Shown: positions 16,426 through 25,324 of the stretch, piece after piece
How the letters are laid out: each line of letters starts with the position of its first letter
How positions within the stretch are numbered: position 1 is the first letter of the stretch
Origin: Labrenzia sp. OB1
Lineage (GTDB): Bacteria; Pseudomonadota; Alphaproteobacteria; Rhizobiales; Stappiaceae
Assembly (NCBI RefSeq): GCF_001624695.1
Contig: NZ_JSEP01000006.1
Span: forward strand, 279,692-311,922
Direction: 5' to 3'
Length of the DNA: 32,231 nucleotides
Program-made: the position numbers and the translations under genes
Notes under the pieces: generated by a model
What the model was told of the DNA's origin: nothing
What the model saw: only the letters and a program-made list of their open reading frames with translations
The model's database searches: none

Positions 16426-16640
16426 GACCTCAACCCGGTATATTCAACCTACCGAAATAAAACCGCCAAGTCTGCAAATCAGTCATCCGACATTTCTCGA
16501 ATTGGTAAGTGTTTATCCGGACCAGTCAAGAGACACGCCGAAATACGCTCCGGCAAATTTGAATTCTCTGAATAAAAAAGTCATTGAACTGTTTCGTTTA
16601 TCCGTTAGATTTCCTTGTGAATTTTTACGGGAGGCCTTTC
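16426..16640. promoter_or_regulatory. Divergent promoter region, nhaC unit and arc operon
   Basis: This 215-bp gap is unusually A+T-rich for the window. For the rightward operon a plausible sigma-70-type promoter is TTGAAC (16584-16589), 16-bp spacer, TAGATT (16606-16611). It would leave a leader of about 20 bases before ATG 16641. I saw no clean FNR box (TTGAT-N4-ATCAA), although many arginine deiminase operons are anaerobically induced. An imperfect TGAATTCTCTGAAT lies just upstream (16559-16572). Confidence 0.4.
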
Positions 16641-18080
16641 ATGACTCGGTTCAAATTTCCGACAGCCTTCACAATTCTTTTCATGCTGATCGCTATTGTC
16701 GCGGCGCTTACCTGGATCATACCCGCTGGTGAATATCAGCGCGCAATGAATGAGGCGCTCGGAAGCGAGGCGCCGGTTCCCGGAACGTATCACGAGGTCG
16801 ATCCCAACCCTCAGGGCATCACCGCCGTCATCCTGGCTCCCATTGCCGGCATGTACGATCCCGGTCTTCTTGGCAGTTCTTCAAGTGCGGCGATCGATGT
16901 CGCTCTCTTTGTTCTGGTGATCGGCGGCTTCCTTATGGTCGTCACCCGAACCGGAGCAATCGACGCAGGCATTGGCTGGCTTCTGCAGCGATTGGAAGGT
17001 CGCGAGATCCTGATGATCCCGATCCTGATGACCGCCTTCGCTTTCGGAGGAACAAGCTATGGGATGGCCGAGGAATCCCTGGCGTTCTACGCTCTGATCA
17101 TCCCGGTTTTCATCCGGGCAGGCTATGACGCGCTGACCGGGGTCGCCGTGATCATGCTCGGGGCGGGAATTGGGACGCTTGGTTCCACCTTCAACGCATT
17201 CGCAACAGTTGTCGCTTCACAGGGCGCCGGCATTCCCTTTACCGACGGGATCGTTTTGCGCTTCGTCATTCTCGCCCTGTGCCTTGCCGCCGGCATCGCC
17301 TTCGTGATGCGCTACGCCACACGCGTTAAGACCGATGCCTCGGCGTCGGTCGTCGCGGATCAGGCGGAGGAAAACCGGGCTCACTTTCTGAAGGGCGCAA
17401 GCCAAGACAATACATTCCCCGATCTCACGGGAACCCGCTCGGTCATTTTGGCACTGTTTGGCCTGACGTTCGCCGTCATGATCTATGGTGTGGTCGCACT
17501 GGACTGGTGGATGGGGGAGATGTCCGGGCTCTTCCTCGCCATGTCCATTCTTGTCTGGTGGATCGGCAAGCTCGACGAAGGCTCACGCATGGACGAGGCG
17601 GCCTTCGTGGAGACCTTCGTCGACGGTGCGCGCGACCTGCTGGGCGTGGCGCTGATCATCGGCGTGGCACGCGGTGTTGTCGTGATCATGGATGCGGGCA
17701 AGATCACGGACACCATACTTGCCGGCGCCGAAGGTGTGGTGTCCGGTCTCAGCGAATTTCTGTTCATCACCGTCATGTTCGGCATCCAGATCCTGATGTC
17801 CTTCCTGGTACCGTCCTCGTCCGGATTGGCGACGTTGTCGATGCCGATCATGGCGCCATTGGCGGATTTTGCGGATGTCGGGCGTGATCTCGTGGTGACA
17901 GCCTATCAATCGGCGAATGGCTGGGTGAACCTGTTCAATCCCACCTTTGCGGTGGTCATGGGCGGCCTCGCCATCGGCCGCGTTTCCTATGACCGCTGGC
18001 TGCGTTTCGTCGCCCCTCTCCTGCTCGTACTGGCGGTCATTATCGTGGCGGTGCTCGGCCTTGGCACGGCCATGAGTTGA
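16641..18080 (+). CDS. YfcC-family antiporter, probable arginine/ornithine exchanger (ArcD-like)
   Basis: Inner-membrane carrier of 479 residues of the YfcC/C4-dicarboxylate-carrier-like family. Hydrophobic segments occur along the chain. Family-like stretches include AFAFGGTSYGMAEESLAFYALIIPV (about 132-156) and the C-terminal FLVPSSSGLATLSMPIMAPLAD (about 391-412) with NGWVNLFNPTFAVVMGGL. Some YfcC proteins in arginine deiminase operons serve as the arginine/ornithine antiporter. Its place as first gene, 72 bp before arcA, supports that role here. I start at ATG 16641 with GGGAGG eight bases upstream; the frame open to 16584 is leader. It is not the APC-type ArcD, so exchange of arginine for ornithine is inferred from context. 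Confidence 0.85.
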   Translation: MTRFKFPTAFTILFMLIAIVAALTWIIPAGEYQRAMNEALGSEAPVPGTYHEVDPNPQGITAVILAPIAGMYDPGLLGSSSSAAIDVALFVLVIGGFLMVVTRTGAIDAGIGWLLQRLEGREILMIPILMTAFAFGGTSYGMAEESLAFYALIIPVFIRAGYDALTGVAVIMLGAGIGTLGSTFNAFATVVASQGAGIPFTDGIVLRFVILALCLAAGIAFVMRYATRVKTDASASVVADQAEENRAHFLKGASQDNTFPDLTGTRSVILALFGLTFAVMIYGVVALDWWMGEMSGLFLAMSILVWWIGKLDEGSRMDEAAFVETFVDGARDLLGVALIIGVARGVVVIMDAGKITDTILAGAEGVVSGLSEFLFITVMFGIQILMSFLVPSSSGLATLSMPIMAPLADFADVGRDLVVTAYQSANGWVNLFNPTFAVVMGGLAIGRVSYDRWLRFVAPLLLVLAVIIVAVLGLGTAMS

Positions 18081-18098
18081 AACAGCTTCGGAAAATCC

Positions 18099-18122
18099 AG
18101 CGCCGCTTCAGGCCGCGGCGCT
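18099..18122 (+). promoter_or_regulatory. Hairpin between the antiporter gene and arcA
   Basis: A perfect 8-bp stem AGCGCCGC / GCGGCGCT around 8 bases, with no T-run, lies in the 72-bp gap. It could reduce read-through or set an mRNA processing point so that arcA is expressed differently from the membrane carrier. Confidence 0.5.
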
Positions 18123-18152
18123 CAAGTCACAAGAGTTTTTGGGAGGTTCAGT

Positions 18153-19379
18153 ATGAAATTCGGCGTGCATTCCGAAGTCGGCAAACTCAGAAAGGTGATG
18201 GTCTCGCGTCCCTCTCTAGCCCATGACCGGCTGACCCCGAACAACTGCGAGGAACTTCTGTTCGATGACGTGATCTGGGTCGAAAAAGCCCGGGAAGATC
18301 ACGCGGAATTCGTCCGGGTGATGGAAAGCCGTGATGTCGAGGTTCATGACATTCAGGATCTTCTGGCCGAGGCAATTGACCAGACCGACGGCGCACGGGC
18401 CTTTCTGCTCGACAGGCTGATCACCGCAAACGCCGTCGGCCCGGTCCTGGCGCAGGTGATGCGGCCCTGGCTGGAGGAGTTCAGCGGCAAGGCCCTGGCC
18501 CGGCAACTGATGGGCGGCGTCATCGTCTCGGACGTGCCGACCGGTGAGCTCACCCGGCTGGCGAAGGCGGAACTTCCCGGCAGCGAATTCCTGATCCCGG
18601 CCGTTCCCAACGCCCAGTTCCAGCGCGATCCCTCCTGCTGGATCTACAACGGTGTGACCTGCAATCCGATGTACTGGCCCGCGCGGCGGCCTGAAACGCT
18701 GTTTCAGCGCATGGTCTACAAGTTTCATCCCATGTTCATGAACGCCGAGTTCGACATCTGGTGGGGGGACAGCGACGAGAACTTTCAGAACGCCACAATG
18801 GAAGGCGGCGATGTCATGCCGATCGGAAACGGCACGGTTTTCATCGGAATGGGCGAACGAACCACCCGCCAGGCCGTCAGTCAGGTCGCGCAGAACCTGT
18901 TCGCGGCAGGCGGGGCGGATCGTGTGGTGGCCTGCGTCATGCCCAAATCACGCGCGGCCATGCATCTGGACACGGTCTTCACCTGCCTGGAACAGGACAA
19001 GGTCACCGCGTTCCACGAAGTCGCCGATGCGATCACCTGTTTCTCGTTACGCCCGGACGACAAGGGCGGCGTCGACACGCGCAAGGAGAGCGGCACGATC
19101 TTCGATGTCTACAAGCAGGCACAGGGGCTTAGCGAGTTGACCGTCATCGGCACCGGGGGCAACGAATTTCAGGCGGAGCGCGAACAATGGGACGACGGCA
19201 ACAACGTCGTCGCTCTCGAACCCGGTGTGGTCGTCGGCTATGCGCGCAACACCTTCACCAACAGGCGCATGCGCGACGCCGGAGTGGAAGTCATCGAGAT
19301 CAACGGTCAGGAACTCGGCCGCGGTCGTGGAGGCGGGCATTGCATGACCTGCCCCATCCTGCGCGATCCCGTTTACTGA
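18153..19379 (+). CDS. arcA: Arginine deiminase
   Basis: Cytosolic enzyme hydrolysing L-arginine to citrulline and ammonia, first step of the arginine deiminase pathway. All catalytic residues are visible: D159 (FQRDPS), E217 (MEGGD), H271 and D273 (MHLDTVF), and nucleophile C397 in [10 protein letters not shown]. The guanidino-recognising [13 protein letters not shown] is also present. Its 408 residues are normal for bacterial ADI. ATG 18153 has GGGAGG eight bases upstream. It is followed by arcB after 30 bp and arcC after a further 3 bp, so ATP is recovered from carbamoyl phosphate. No regulator (ArcR/ArgR/Fnr) is encoded nearby. Confidence 0.97.
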   Translation: MKFGVHSEVGKLRKVMVSRPSLAHDRLTPNNCEELLFDDVIWVEKAREDHAEFVRVMESRDVEVHDIQDLLAEAIDQTDGARAFLLDRLITANAVGPVLAQVMRPWLEEFSGKALARQLMGGVIVSDVPTGELTRLAKAELPGSEFLIPAVPNAQFQRDPSCWIYNGVTCNPMYWPARRPETLFQRMVYKFHPMFMNAEFDIWWGDSDENFQNATMEGGDVMPIGNGTVFIGMGERTTRQAVSQVAQNLFAAGGADRVVACVMPKSRAAMHLDTVFTCLEQDKVTAFHEVADAITCFSLRPDDKGGVDTRKESGTIFDVYKQAQGLSELTVIGTGGNEFQAEREQWDDGNNVVALEPGVVVGYARNTFTNRRMRDAGVEVIEINGQELGRGRGGGHCMTCPILRDPVY

Positions 19380-19409
19380 CCTCCAGCATTCATCCAGGGA
19401 GACATCGAA

Positions 19410-20408
19410 ATGGCATTCAATCTCAAGGGCCGCAGCTATCTGAAGATCGCGGATTTCACACAGCGCGAGATGCTGTTTCTGCTCGATCTTGCCCGCGACC
19501 TGAAGCGCGCGAAATATGCCCATTCGGAGCAGCAGTCCCTGAAAGGCAAGAATATCTGTCTGATATTCGAAAAGACATCGACCCGTACGCGCTGTGCATT
19601 TGAAGTCGCGGCTTACGACCAGGGCGCCAACATTACCTATCTGGATCCGTCAGGATCCCAGATCGGCCACAAGGAATCCATGAAGGACACCGCCCGGGTG
19701 CTCGGCCGCATGTTCGATGCCATCGAATTTCGGGGCGCCGGACATGAGATGGTCGAGGAACTGGCAAAATACGCCGGTGTGCCCGTTTACAATGGCCTGA
19801 CGGACGACTGGCACCCGACACAGATGCTGGCCGACATGCAAACCATGGTCGAGCATGCCGACAAGCCGCGAAGGGATATCGTCTATGCCTTTTCCGGCGA
19901 TTGCCGGTCGAACATGGGCAACTCGCTGCTGATGTTGGGAGCGATCATGGGCTGCGACGTGCGAATGATCGCTCCCAAAGAGGTTCAGCCCCATGATGAC
20001 GTGCGTGAGCTGGCCGAGGAACGGGCGGCGAAATCAGGCGCCCGCCTGACGATCACCGATGACATCAATGCGGTCGAGGGCGCGGACTTCATTCACACGG
20101 ATGTCTGGGTATCCATGGGAGAAGCCAAGGAGGTCTGGGCGGAACGCATCAAGCTGCTCAGCCCGTATCAGGTCAACATGAATCTGATGAAAAAGACCGG
20201 CAACCCGAACGTCAAGTTCATGCATTGCCTCCCCGCCTTCCATAATCTCGAAACAGGCGTGGGTCAGGACATCCACGACAAATTCGGAATTTCCGAAATG
20301 GAAGTGACCGACGAGGTGTTCGAGAGCGAAATGAACATCGCCTTCGAACAGGCGGAAAACCGCATGCACACGATCAAGGCCATCCTGGTCGCAACACTGG
20401 GATCGTGA
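19410..20408 (+). CDS. arcB: Ornithine carbamoyltransferase, catabolic
   Basis: Cytosolic phosphorolysis of citrulline to ornithine and carbamoyl phosphate. The carbamoyl-phosphate motif STRTR is at residues 57-61 ([15 protein letters not shown]), the ornithine-side HPTQ sits in [11 protein letters not shown], and HCLPAFH (272-278) carries the catalytic cysteine C273. The [12 protein letters not shown] loop and 332-residue length match the catabolic/ArcB type rather than the shorter anabolic ArgF. Location between arcA and arcC confirms the catabolic direction. The ribosome site GGGAGAC precedes ATG 19410. Confidence 0.96.
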   Translation: MAFNLKGRSYLKIADFTQREMLFLLDLARDLKRAKYAHSEQQSLKGKNICLIFEKTSTRTRCAFEVAAYDQGANITYLDPSGSQIGHKESMKDTARVLGRMFDAIEFRGAGHEMVEELAKYAGVPVYNGLTDDWHPTQMLADMQTMVEHADKPRRDIVYAFSGDCRSNMGNSLLMLGAIMGCDVRMIAPKEVQPHDDVRELAEERAAKSGARLTITDDINAVEGADFIHTDVWVSMGEAKEVWAERIKLLSPYQVNMNLMKKTGNPNVKFMHCLPAFHNLETGVGQDIHDKFGISEMEVTDEVFESEMNIAFEQAENRMHTIKAILVATLGS

Positions 20409-20411
20409 GCC

Positions 20412-21344
20412 ATGCGCATTGTTGCAGCCCTCGGCGGGAACGCGCTCTTGCGGCGGGGCGAGGCGCTCACCGCTGAAAACCAGAGGCGGAATGTCCGCAT
20501 TGCCGCCCAGACCCTTGCACCTCTGGCGGAAGACCACGAACTTGTCGTGACCCATGGCAATGGACCGCAGGTCGGGCTTCTTGCTCTGCAGGAGGCTGCC
20601 TATACCGAAGTGGAGGAATATCCACTGGACGTGCTGGTGGGCGAGACCATGGGCATGATCGGCTACATGATCGAGCAGGAAATGGGCAATCTCTTGCCCC
20701 TTGAAAAACCTCTCGCCACCGTTCTCACCATGGTCGAGGTCGATCCGGATGACCCGGCCTTCGCGGATCCGACCAAGTTCATAGGTCCGGTCTATTCCGA
20801 GGCGGTGGCAAAGGCCAACGCAAGCGAGAAGGGCTGGTCGATCAAGGCCGACGGCGATGCCTGGCGCCGGGTTGTACCGTCCCCTGCGCCGAAACGCATC
20901 TTCCAGGTCCGGCCGATCCGCTGGCTGCTGGACAAGGGATCGGTCGTCATCGCCGCCGGCGGCGGCGGCATTCCGACCAGATACGACAGCAACGGCATGC
21001 TCGAAGGCGTGGAATGCGTTATCGACAAGGATCATTGTTCTTCCTTGCTGGCACGTGAGATCGGTGCTGACGTCTTTGTGGTCGCCACCGACGCCGATGC
21101 CGTCTATCTCGACTGGGGCACACCCGGACAACGCGGCATTCTCCGGGCGTCCCCGGACCACATGGACCAGTTCGATTTTCCTGCAGGCTCGATGGGACCC
21201 AAGGTTCAGTCCGCCCAGGACTTCGCCCGTTCGACGGGCGGCAAAGCCGTCATCTGTGCCCTTGCCGACATTCCGGCGGCCCTGCGCGGGGAAAAAGGCA
21301 CGACCGTCGATCCCGGTGCGGATAGGATCGAGTTCCACAGCTGA
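20412..21344 (+). CDS. arcC: Carbamate kinase
   Basis: Transfers phosphate from carbamoyl phosphate to ADP, giving ATP, ammonia and CO2: the energy-yielding step of the pathway. The 310-residue protein starts with the family motif [14 protein letters not shown] (residues 4-17). It continues with [15 protein letters not shown] (about 46-60), the substrate loop AAGGGGIPT and [11 protein letters not shown]. Start ATG 20412 is three bases after the arcB stop, without a good ribosome site of its own, so translation probably depends on arcB. A P-type ATPase gene follows 23 bp later, in the same direction. Confidence 0.96.
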   Translation: MRIVAALGGNALLRRGEALTAENQRRNVRIAAQTLAPLAEDHELVVTHGNGPQVGLLALQEAAYTEVEEYPLDVLVGETMGMIGYMIEQEMGNLLPLEKPLATVLTMVEVDPDDPAFADPTKFIGPVYSEAVAKANASEKGWSIKADGDAWRRVVPSPAPKRIFQVRPIRWLLDKGSVVIAAGGGGIPTRYDSNGMLEGVECVIDKDHCSSLLAREIGADVFVVATDADAVYLDWGTPGQRGILRASPDHMDQFDFPAGSMGPKVQSAQDFARSTGGKAVICALADIPAALRGEKGTTVDPGADRIEFHS

Positions 21345-21367
21345 CCGCCACAGAAAGACGATTTGAG

Positions 21368-24115
21368 ATGACCGATACCGTCACAGCTCTCCCGCCCGAT
21401 GTGGAGTCGCCGGAAACATCCCCGGGCCCCTGGAGCATTTCCGTCGATCAGGTTGCGCAAACCTTTGGCGCCGACCTTGGCAACGGTCTGGAGAGTACGG
21501 CGGCTGCGGCGAAACTGACTCGAACCGGTCCTAACAAACTTGATGAGGCCGAACAGATTTCGCCTCTCTGGCTGTTTCTCATCCAGTTCAAAAATCCGCT
21601 GTTGATCATCCTGATCGCAGGGGCTGCGATCTCGGGCTACACGGGTCACTGGGTGGATGCGATCGCCATAGGGGTGATCGTTCTTGTCAACGCGATCATC
21701 TCCTTTCTCCAGGAGCACCGTGCCGCGCAATCCCTCGCGGCGCTGCGCGAGATGGCCGCCCCGCGCGCATTCGTCAGACGGGATGGCAAATGGGTGGAGA
21801 TCCCCGCCACCGACATCGTTCCCGGCGACATCCTGCGTTTCAAGGCCGGCGACATACTCGCCGCCGATGTCCGCTTCAGTGAAGCGAACCGCCTGCAAGT
21901 GGATGAAGCCGCGCTGACCGGGGAATCCGAACCTGTCAACAAACACACCCTCGCCATCGCAGGCGACGACGTTGTACTGGCGGACCGGCTCAACATGGGT
22001 TTCATGTCGACCAAGGTCGTCAACGGAACCGGGGAAGGTGTTGTCACCGCGACCGGCATGGCAACGGAAGTCGGTCACATTGCCGGGCTGATGGCGGCAG
22101 CCAAGGAGCCCAAGACGCCCCTGCAGGAGCGGATCGAGAAACTGTCCCGTGTTCTCATCGGCGCTGCCCTTGGCGTGGTCGCGGTCGTGATCGGCATAGG
22201 CCTCATGCAAGGCATGGACCTGGCTGAAATGCTAAACACCGGCATCTCGCTGTCTGTTGCCGCCATTCCTGAGGGCTTGCCTACCGTTGTGACCATCGTG
22301 CTCACGCTCGGGTCACAGCGGATGGCCGGCAACAACGCTCTTGCCAGACGGCTGAGCGCCGTCGAGACGCTCGGCACCACGTCGGTCATTTGTTCCGACA
22401 AGACCGGTACGCTGACACAAAACCAGATGCAGGTCATGCGCACCTGGGCCGGCGGAAAAATCTGGAATGTCACCGGAGAGGGTTTCGATCCCGAGGGCGA
22501 ATTTGTGGACGAGGACGGCACAGCTGCGGTCATCGGCGACAATGAGGATCTTCGCCAGATGCTGAGCATTTCGGCTTTCTGCAATGACGCCGAGCTGATC
22601 ACGGTAGATGGCCGTCCCTCAGTCCAGGGAAATCCGACGGAAGGCGCTCTTGTGGTCGCGGCCGCTAAGGTGGGCATTACCCGCCAGGGCCTGAAGGACA
22701 GCCACGTCGATACGCTGCGGACCTTCCCGTTCGACAGCACCCGCAAAATGATGAGCCTGCATGTGCAGCTTTCCGACGGCAACAAGTATCTTGTCGCCAA
22801 GGGCGCACCGGATGTGATCCTTGCCCGTGCCAAAGAGGTTCGGATCCATGGCCGGAACGAACCGATGACGGATGCGCGCCGCGCCGAAATCGAGGCCGTT
22901 ATCGACGGTTTCGGCAGCGATGCCCTGAGAACCCTGGCTGTGGCCTATCGGCAGGCGGAAGACGGCACATTTGATCCCGAGAACCCCGAACAGGACATCG
23001 TGCTGCTGGGTATTCACGGCATCATGGATCCACCGCGGCCGGAAGTGAAAGAGGCTGTCGCCGACGCCACCAGCGCCGGAATACGCACGGTGATGATCAC
23101 AGGCGATCATGCGATCACCGCCAGATCGATCGCCGAGCAGATCGGAATCAAGACACGCGAAGACCAGACCGTCCATACCGGCGCCGAACTCGACAAGATG
23201 GATGACGACGAACTGGAGCGGGTGGTCGAGAATGCCGCTGTTTTCGCCCGGGTGACCCCCGAGCACAAACTGCGCATCGTCAGCGCCCTGCAGCGAAACG
23301 GGGAAGTGGCCGCAATGACTGGAGACGGCGTGAACGACGCGCCTGCCTTGCGGACCGCCGATATCGGTGTGGCCATGGGGATCACCGGAACGTCGGTCGC
23401 CAAGGACAGCGCCGCGCTGGTGCTCCTGGACGACAACTTTTCGACAATCGTTCAGGCGGTGCGCGAAGGACGGCGTATCTATGACAACCTCCTGAAATTC
23501 GTCCGCCAGGCCCTGACCGCGAACGTCGCCGAAGTCTCGACCATCCTGTTCGCCTTCATCCTGATGGGGGCGGATCCGTTGATGCCGCTGACACCCCTGA
23601 TGATCCTGTGGGTGAACCTTGTATCGGATGGAATTCCCGCATTGGCGCTCGGCTTCGAAGATGGCGAAGACGACATCATGGAACGCAAGCCGCGAGCCCG
23701 CGACGAGGACATCTTTGCCGGCGGGCTCAAGGAACGGATCATCCTGAGGGGGCTTGCTGTCGGCGGCGTGACCTTCTGGGTGTTTCAGACCGCGCTGGCG
23801 CGCGGTGCGGAGCTGGAATACGCGCAGACCATGGCGTTTGTCACGATCATGTTTGCCCAGCTCTGGCATGTGTTCGATGCGCGCACCACAACGACGCTCT
23901 ACCGCCGGTCACCATTCGGAAATCCCAAACTGCTGATGGCTGTGGGCCTGTCATTGCTGCTGTCCGCAGGCGCGATCTACACCGGCTTCGGCAACTTCGT
24001 TCTGGGCACGGCGCCGCTGCCCGTCACGGTTCTGGCCGGCTGCGCCTTCGTCGCCGCAATACCCACATTCGCCTTGTCGGGCCTCAAGGAAGTCTTCGGC
24101 TTTCGGTTCATTTAA
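21368..24115 (+). CDS. P-type cation ATPase, type II (Ca2+ pump-like)
   Basis: Inner-membrane ATP-driven cation pump of 915 residues. Actuator loop TGES is at 184-187, the phosphorylated D344 in SDKTGTLT, the hinge TGDGVNDAP around D653, and KGAPD in the nucleotide domain. Ion-site residues resemble the single-site Ca2+ pumps of the PMR1/SERCA group: PEGLP in M4 (E302), NVAEV in M5 and NLVSDGIPALALGFE in M6. These keep the Glu, Asn and Asp that bind Ca2+ at site II. Mn2+ or another divalent ion cannot be excluded. It begins 23 bp after arcC and no terminator separates them, so it is probably the last gene of the arginine deiminase operon, an uncommon partner. A bidirectional terminator follows. 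Confidence 0.93.
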   Translation: MTDTVTALPPDVESPETSPGPWSISVDQVAQTFGADLGNGLESTAAAAKLTRTGPNKLDEAEQISPLWLFLIQFKNPLLIILIAGAAISGYTGHWVDAIAIGVIVLVNAIISFLQEHRAAQSLAALREMAAPRAFVRRDGKWVEIPATDIVPGDILRFKAGDILAADVRFSEANRLQVDEAALTGESEPVNKHTLAIAGDDVVLADRLNMGFMSTKVVNGTGEGVVTATGMATEVGHIAGLMAAAKEPKTPLQERIEKLSRVLIGAALGVVAVVIGIGLMQGMDLAEMLNTGISLSVAAIPEGLPTVVTIVLTLGSQRMAGNNALARRLSAVETLGTTSVICSDKTGTLTQNQMQVMRTWAGGKIWNVTGEGFDPEGEFVDEDGTAAVIGDNEDLRQMLSISAFCNDAELITVDGRPSVQGNPTEGALVVAAAKVGITRQGLKDSHVDTLRTFPFDSTRKMMSLHVQLSDGNKYLVAKGAPDVILARAKEVRIHGRNEPMTDARRAEIEAVIDGFGSDALRTLAVAYRQAEDGTFDPENPEQDIVLLGIHGIMDPPRPEVKEAVADATSAGIRTVMITGDHAITARSIAEQIGIKTREDQTVHTGAELDKMDDDELERVVENAAVFARVTPEHKLRIVSALQRNGEVAAMTGDGVNDAPALRTADIGVAMGITGTSVAKDSAALVLLDDNFSTIVQAVREGRRIYDNLLKFVRQALTANVAEVSTILFAFILMGADPLMPLTPLMILWVNLVSDGIPALALGFEDGEDDIMERKPRARDEDIFAGGLKERIILRGLAVGGVTFWVFQTALARGAELEYAQTMAFVTIMFAQLWHVFDARTTTTLYRRSPFGNPKLLMAVGLSLLLSAGAIYTGFGNFVLGTAPLPVTVLAGCAFVAAIPTFALSGLKEVFGFRFI

Positions 24116-24173
24116 AGGTCGTTGGCCGCTCGGCACACGAATGACCGGTCAGAACCTGAGCCCCCCAAAAGAA

Positions 24174-24199
24174 AAGGGCCCGCCGATTGGCGGGCCCTT
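24174..24199. terminator. Bidirectional terminator between the ATPase gene and rpsD
   Basis: An 11-bp stem AAGGGCCCGCC / GGCGGGCCCTT with loop GATT (24185-24188). An A-rich run (CCAAAAGAAAA) on the left serves as the T-run for the leftward rpsD transcript. The rightward transcript meets TTCCCTT. It lies midway between convergent genes. Confidence 0.88.
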
Positions 24200-24225
24200 C
24201 CCTTGAAACTGTATTCGGCGGTTGA

Positions 24226-24843
24226 TTACCGCGAATAGAACTCGACCACCAGGTTCGGTTCCATCTGTACCGGATAAGGCACATCGGAGAAGCCCGGAAC
24301 GCGGGTGTAAGTAGCGGTCATTTTCGCATGGTCGACGTCGATGTAGTCGGGAACATCGCGCTCGGCGGACTGCACAGCTTCCAGCACCAGCGCAAGCTGC
24401 TTGGACTTTTCACGAACTTCGATGAGATCGCCCGGACGCACCTGGTAGCTCGCGATGTTGACGCGCTTGCCGTTGACCTTGATGTGGCCGTGGTTGATGA
24501 ACTGACGGGCAGCAAACACGGTCGGAACGAATTTGGCGCGGTAGACGATCGCGTCGAGACGGCGCTCCAGCAGACCGATCAGGTTTTCGGACGTATCGCC
24601 CTTCTGACGGGATGCGTCGGAATAGACCTTGCGGAACTGCTTCTCGGTGATGTTGCCGTAATAGCCTTTCAGCTTCTGCTTTGCGCGGAGCTGAACACCG
24701 AAGTCGGACAGTTTGCCCTTGCGGCGCTGACCGTGCTGACCCGGACCGTATTCACGCTTGTTGGCCGGGCTCTTCGGACGACCCCAGATGTTTTCACCCA
24801 TCCGGCGGTCGATTTTGTACTTAACGCTGTGGCGCTTTGACAT
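24226..24843 (-). CDS. rpsD: 30S ribosomal protein S4
   Basis: Primary 16S rRNA-binding protein of the small subunit body, 205 residues, as is normal. It starts [22 protein letters not shown], and has the [32 protein letters not shown] stretch of the S4 RNA-binding fold (about 93-125). It ends NLVVEFYSR, typical of alphaproteobacterial S4. ATG 24843 has AAAGGAAACC upstream. It is a single gene here, away from the alpha operon, as is usual in this class. The convergent terminator ends it. Confidence 0.98.
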   Translation of the reverse strand: MSKRHSVKYKIDRRMGENIWGRPKSPANKREYGPGQHGQRRKGKLSDFGVQLRAKQKLKGYYGNITEKQFRKVYSDASRQKGDTSENLIGLLERRLDAIVYRAKFVPTVFAARQFINHGHIKVNGKRVNIASYQVRPGDLIEVREKSKQLALVLEAVQSAERDVPDYIDVDHAKMTATYTRVPGFSDVPYPVQMEPNLVVEFYSR

Positions 24844-25324
24844 CGCGGTTTCCTTTGAATTCGCGTTGTTGTTCTATAAAGGAAACGCGCCCTCCTTTAT
24901 CCCTGCGCCCATATTGAACGGGCTGTCGGGATCGACAGGGACCCAGCAAGACGGCGCCGGCTGGATACCCACGGGTGCGTACATCCGGAAGACAAAAGCC
25001 TCCCGGACCGCGCGGAGATACAAGCCGCTCCCTCAAATGTCAATGCAGGAGCGACCGCGGAGCCGGGAAAACAGGCTGTTTCTCGGAAAATTCGGATATT
25101 CGCAGCCGCGTTCCCCGCCCAGCGCCATCGATTTTCGCTCTTTCACAGACTGTCGGGACGATTTAGCGCAAAAACAATGTATAGATTTAGACTTTTTTAA
25201 GTGCGGCTTTTCACTATGCAATCACTAATGCAACCATAGCTAATTATAACAATTAGACCATCTGTTCGAAATGCAATTACACAATCGAAGTTTCAACCAA
25301 CAGACCTTCTTTACAAGGATCGAC
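24844..25324. other. Intergenic region between rpsD and the EAL-GGDEF gene
   Basis: About 480 bp between divergent genes. The half next to rpsD is GC-rich and should hold the rpsD leader. From about 25150 to 25324 the sequence turns strongly A+T-rich, fitting a promoter for the EAL-GGDEF gene. Short open frames on both strands look spurious. I found no tRNA, riboswitch or strong terminator in it. Confidence 0.55.

Noticed and set aside
16426..16640. FNR/Anr box for anaerobic control of the arc operon
   Set aside because: No TTGAT-N4-ATCAA with acceptable match was found, so oxygen control is not claimed.
20034..21338. 434-codon antisense frame over arcB/arcC
   Set aside because: Both sense genes are certain, and the antisense product shows no family features.
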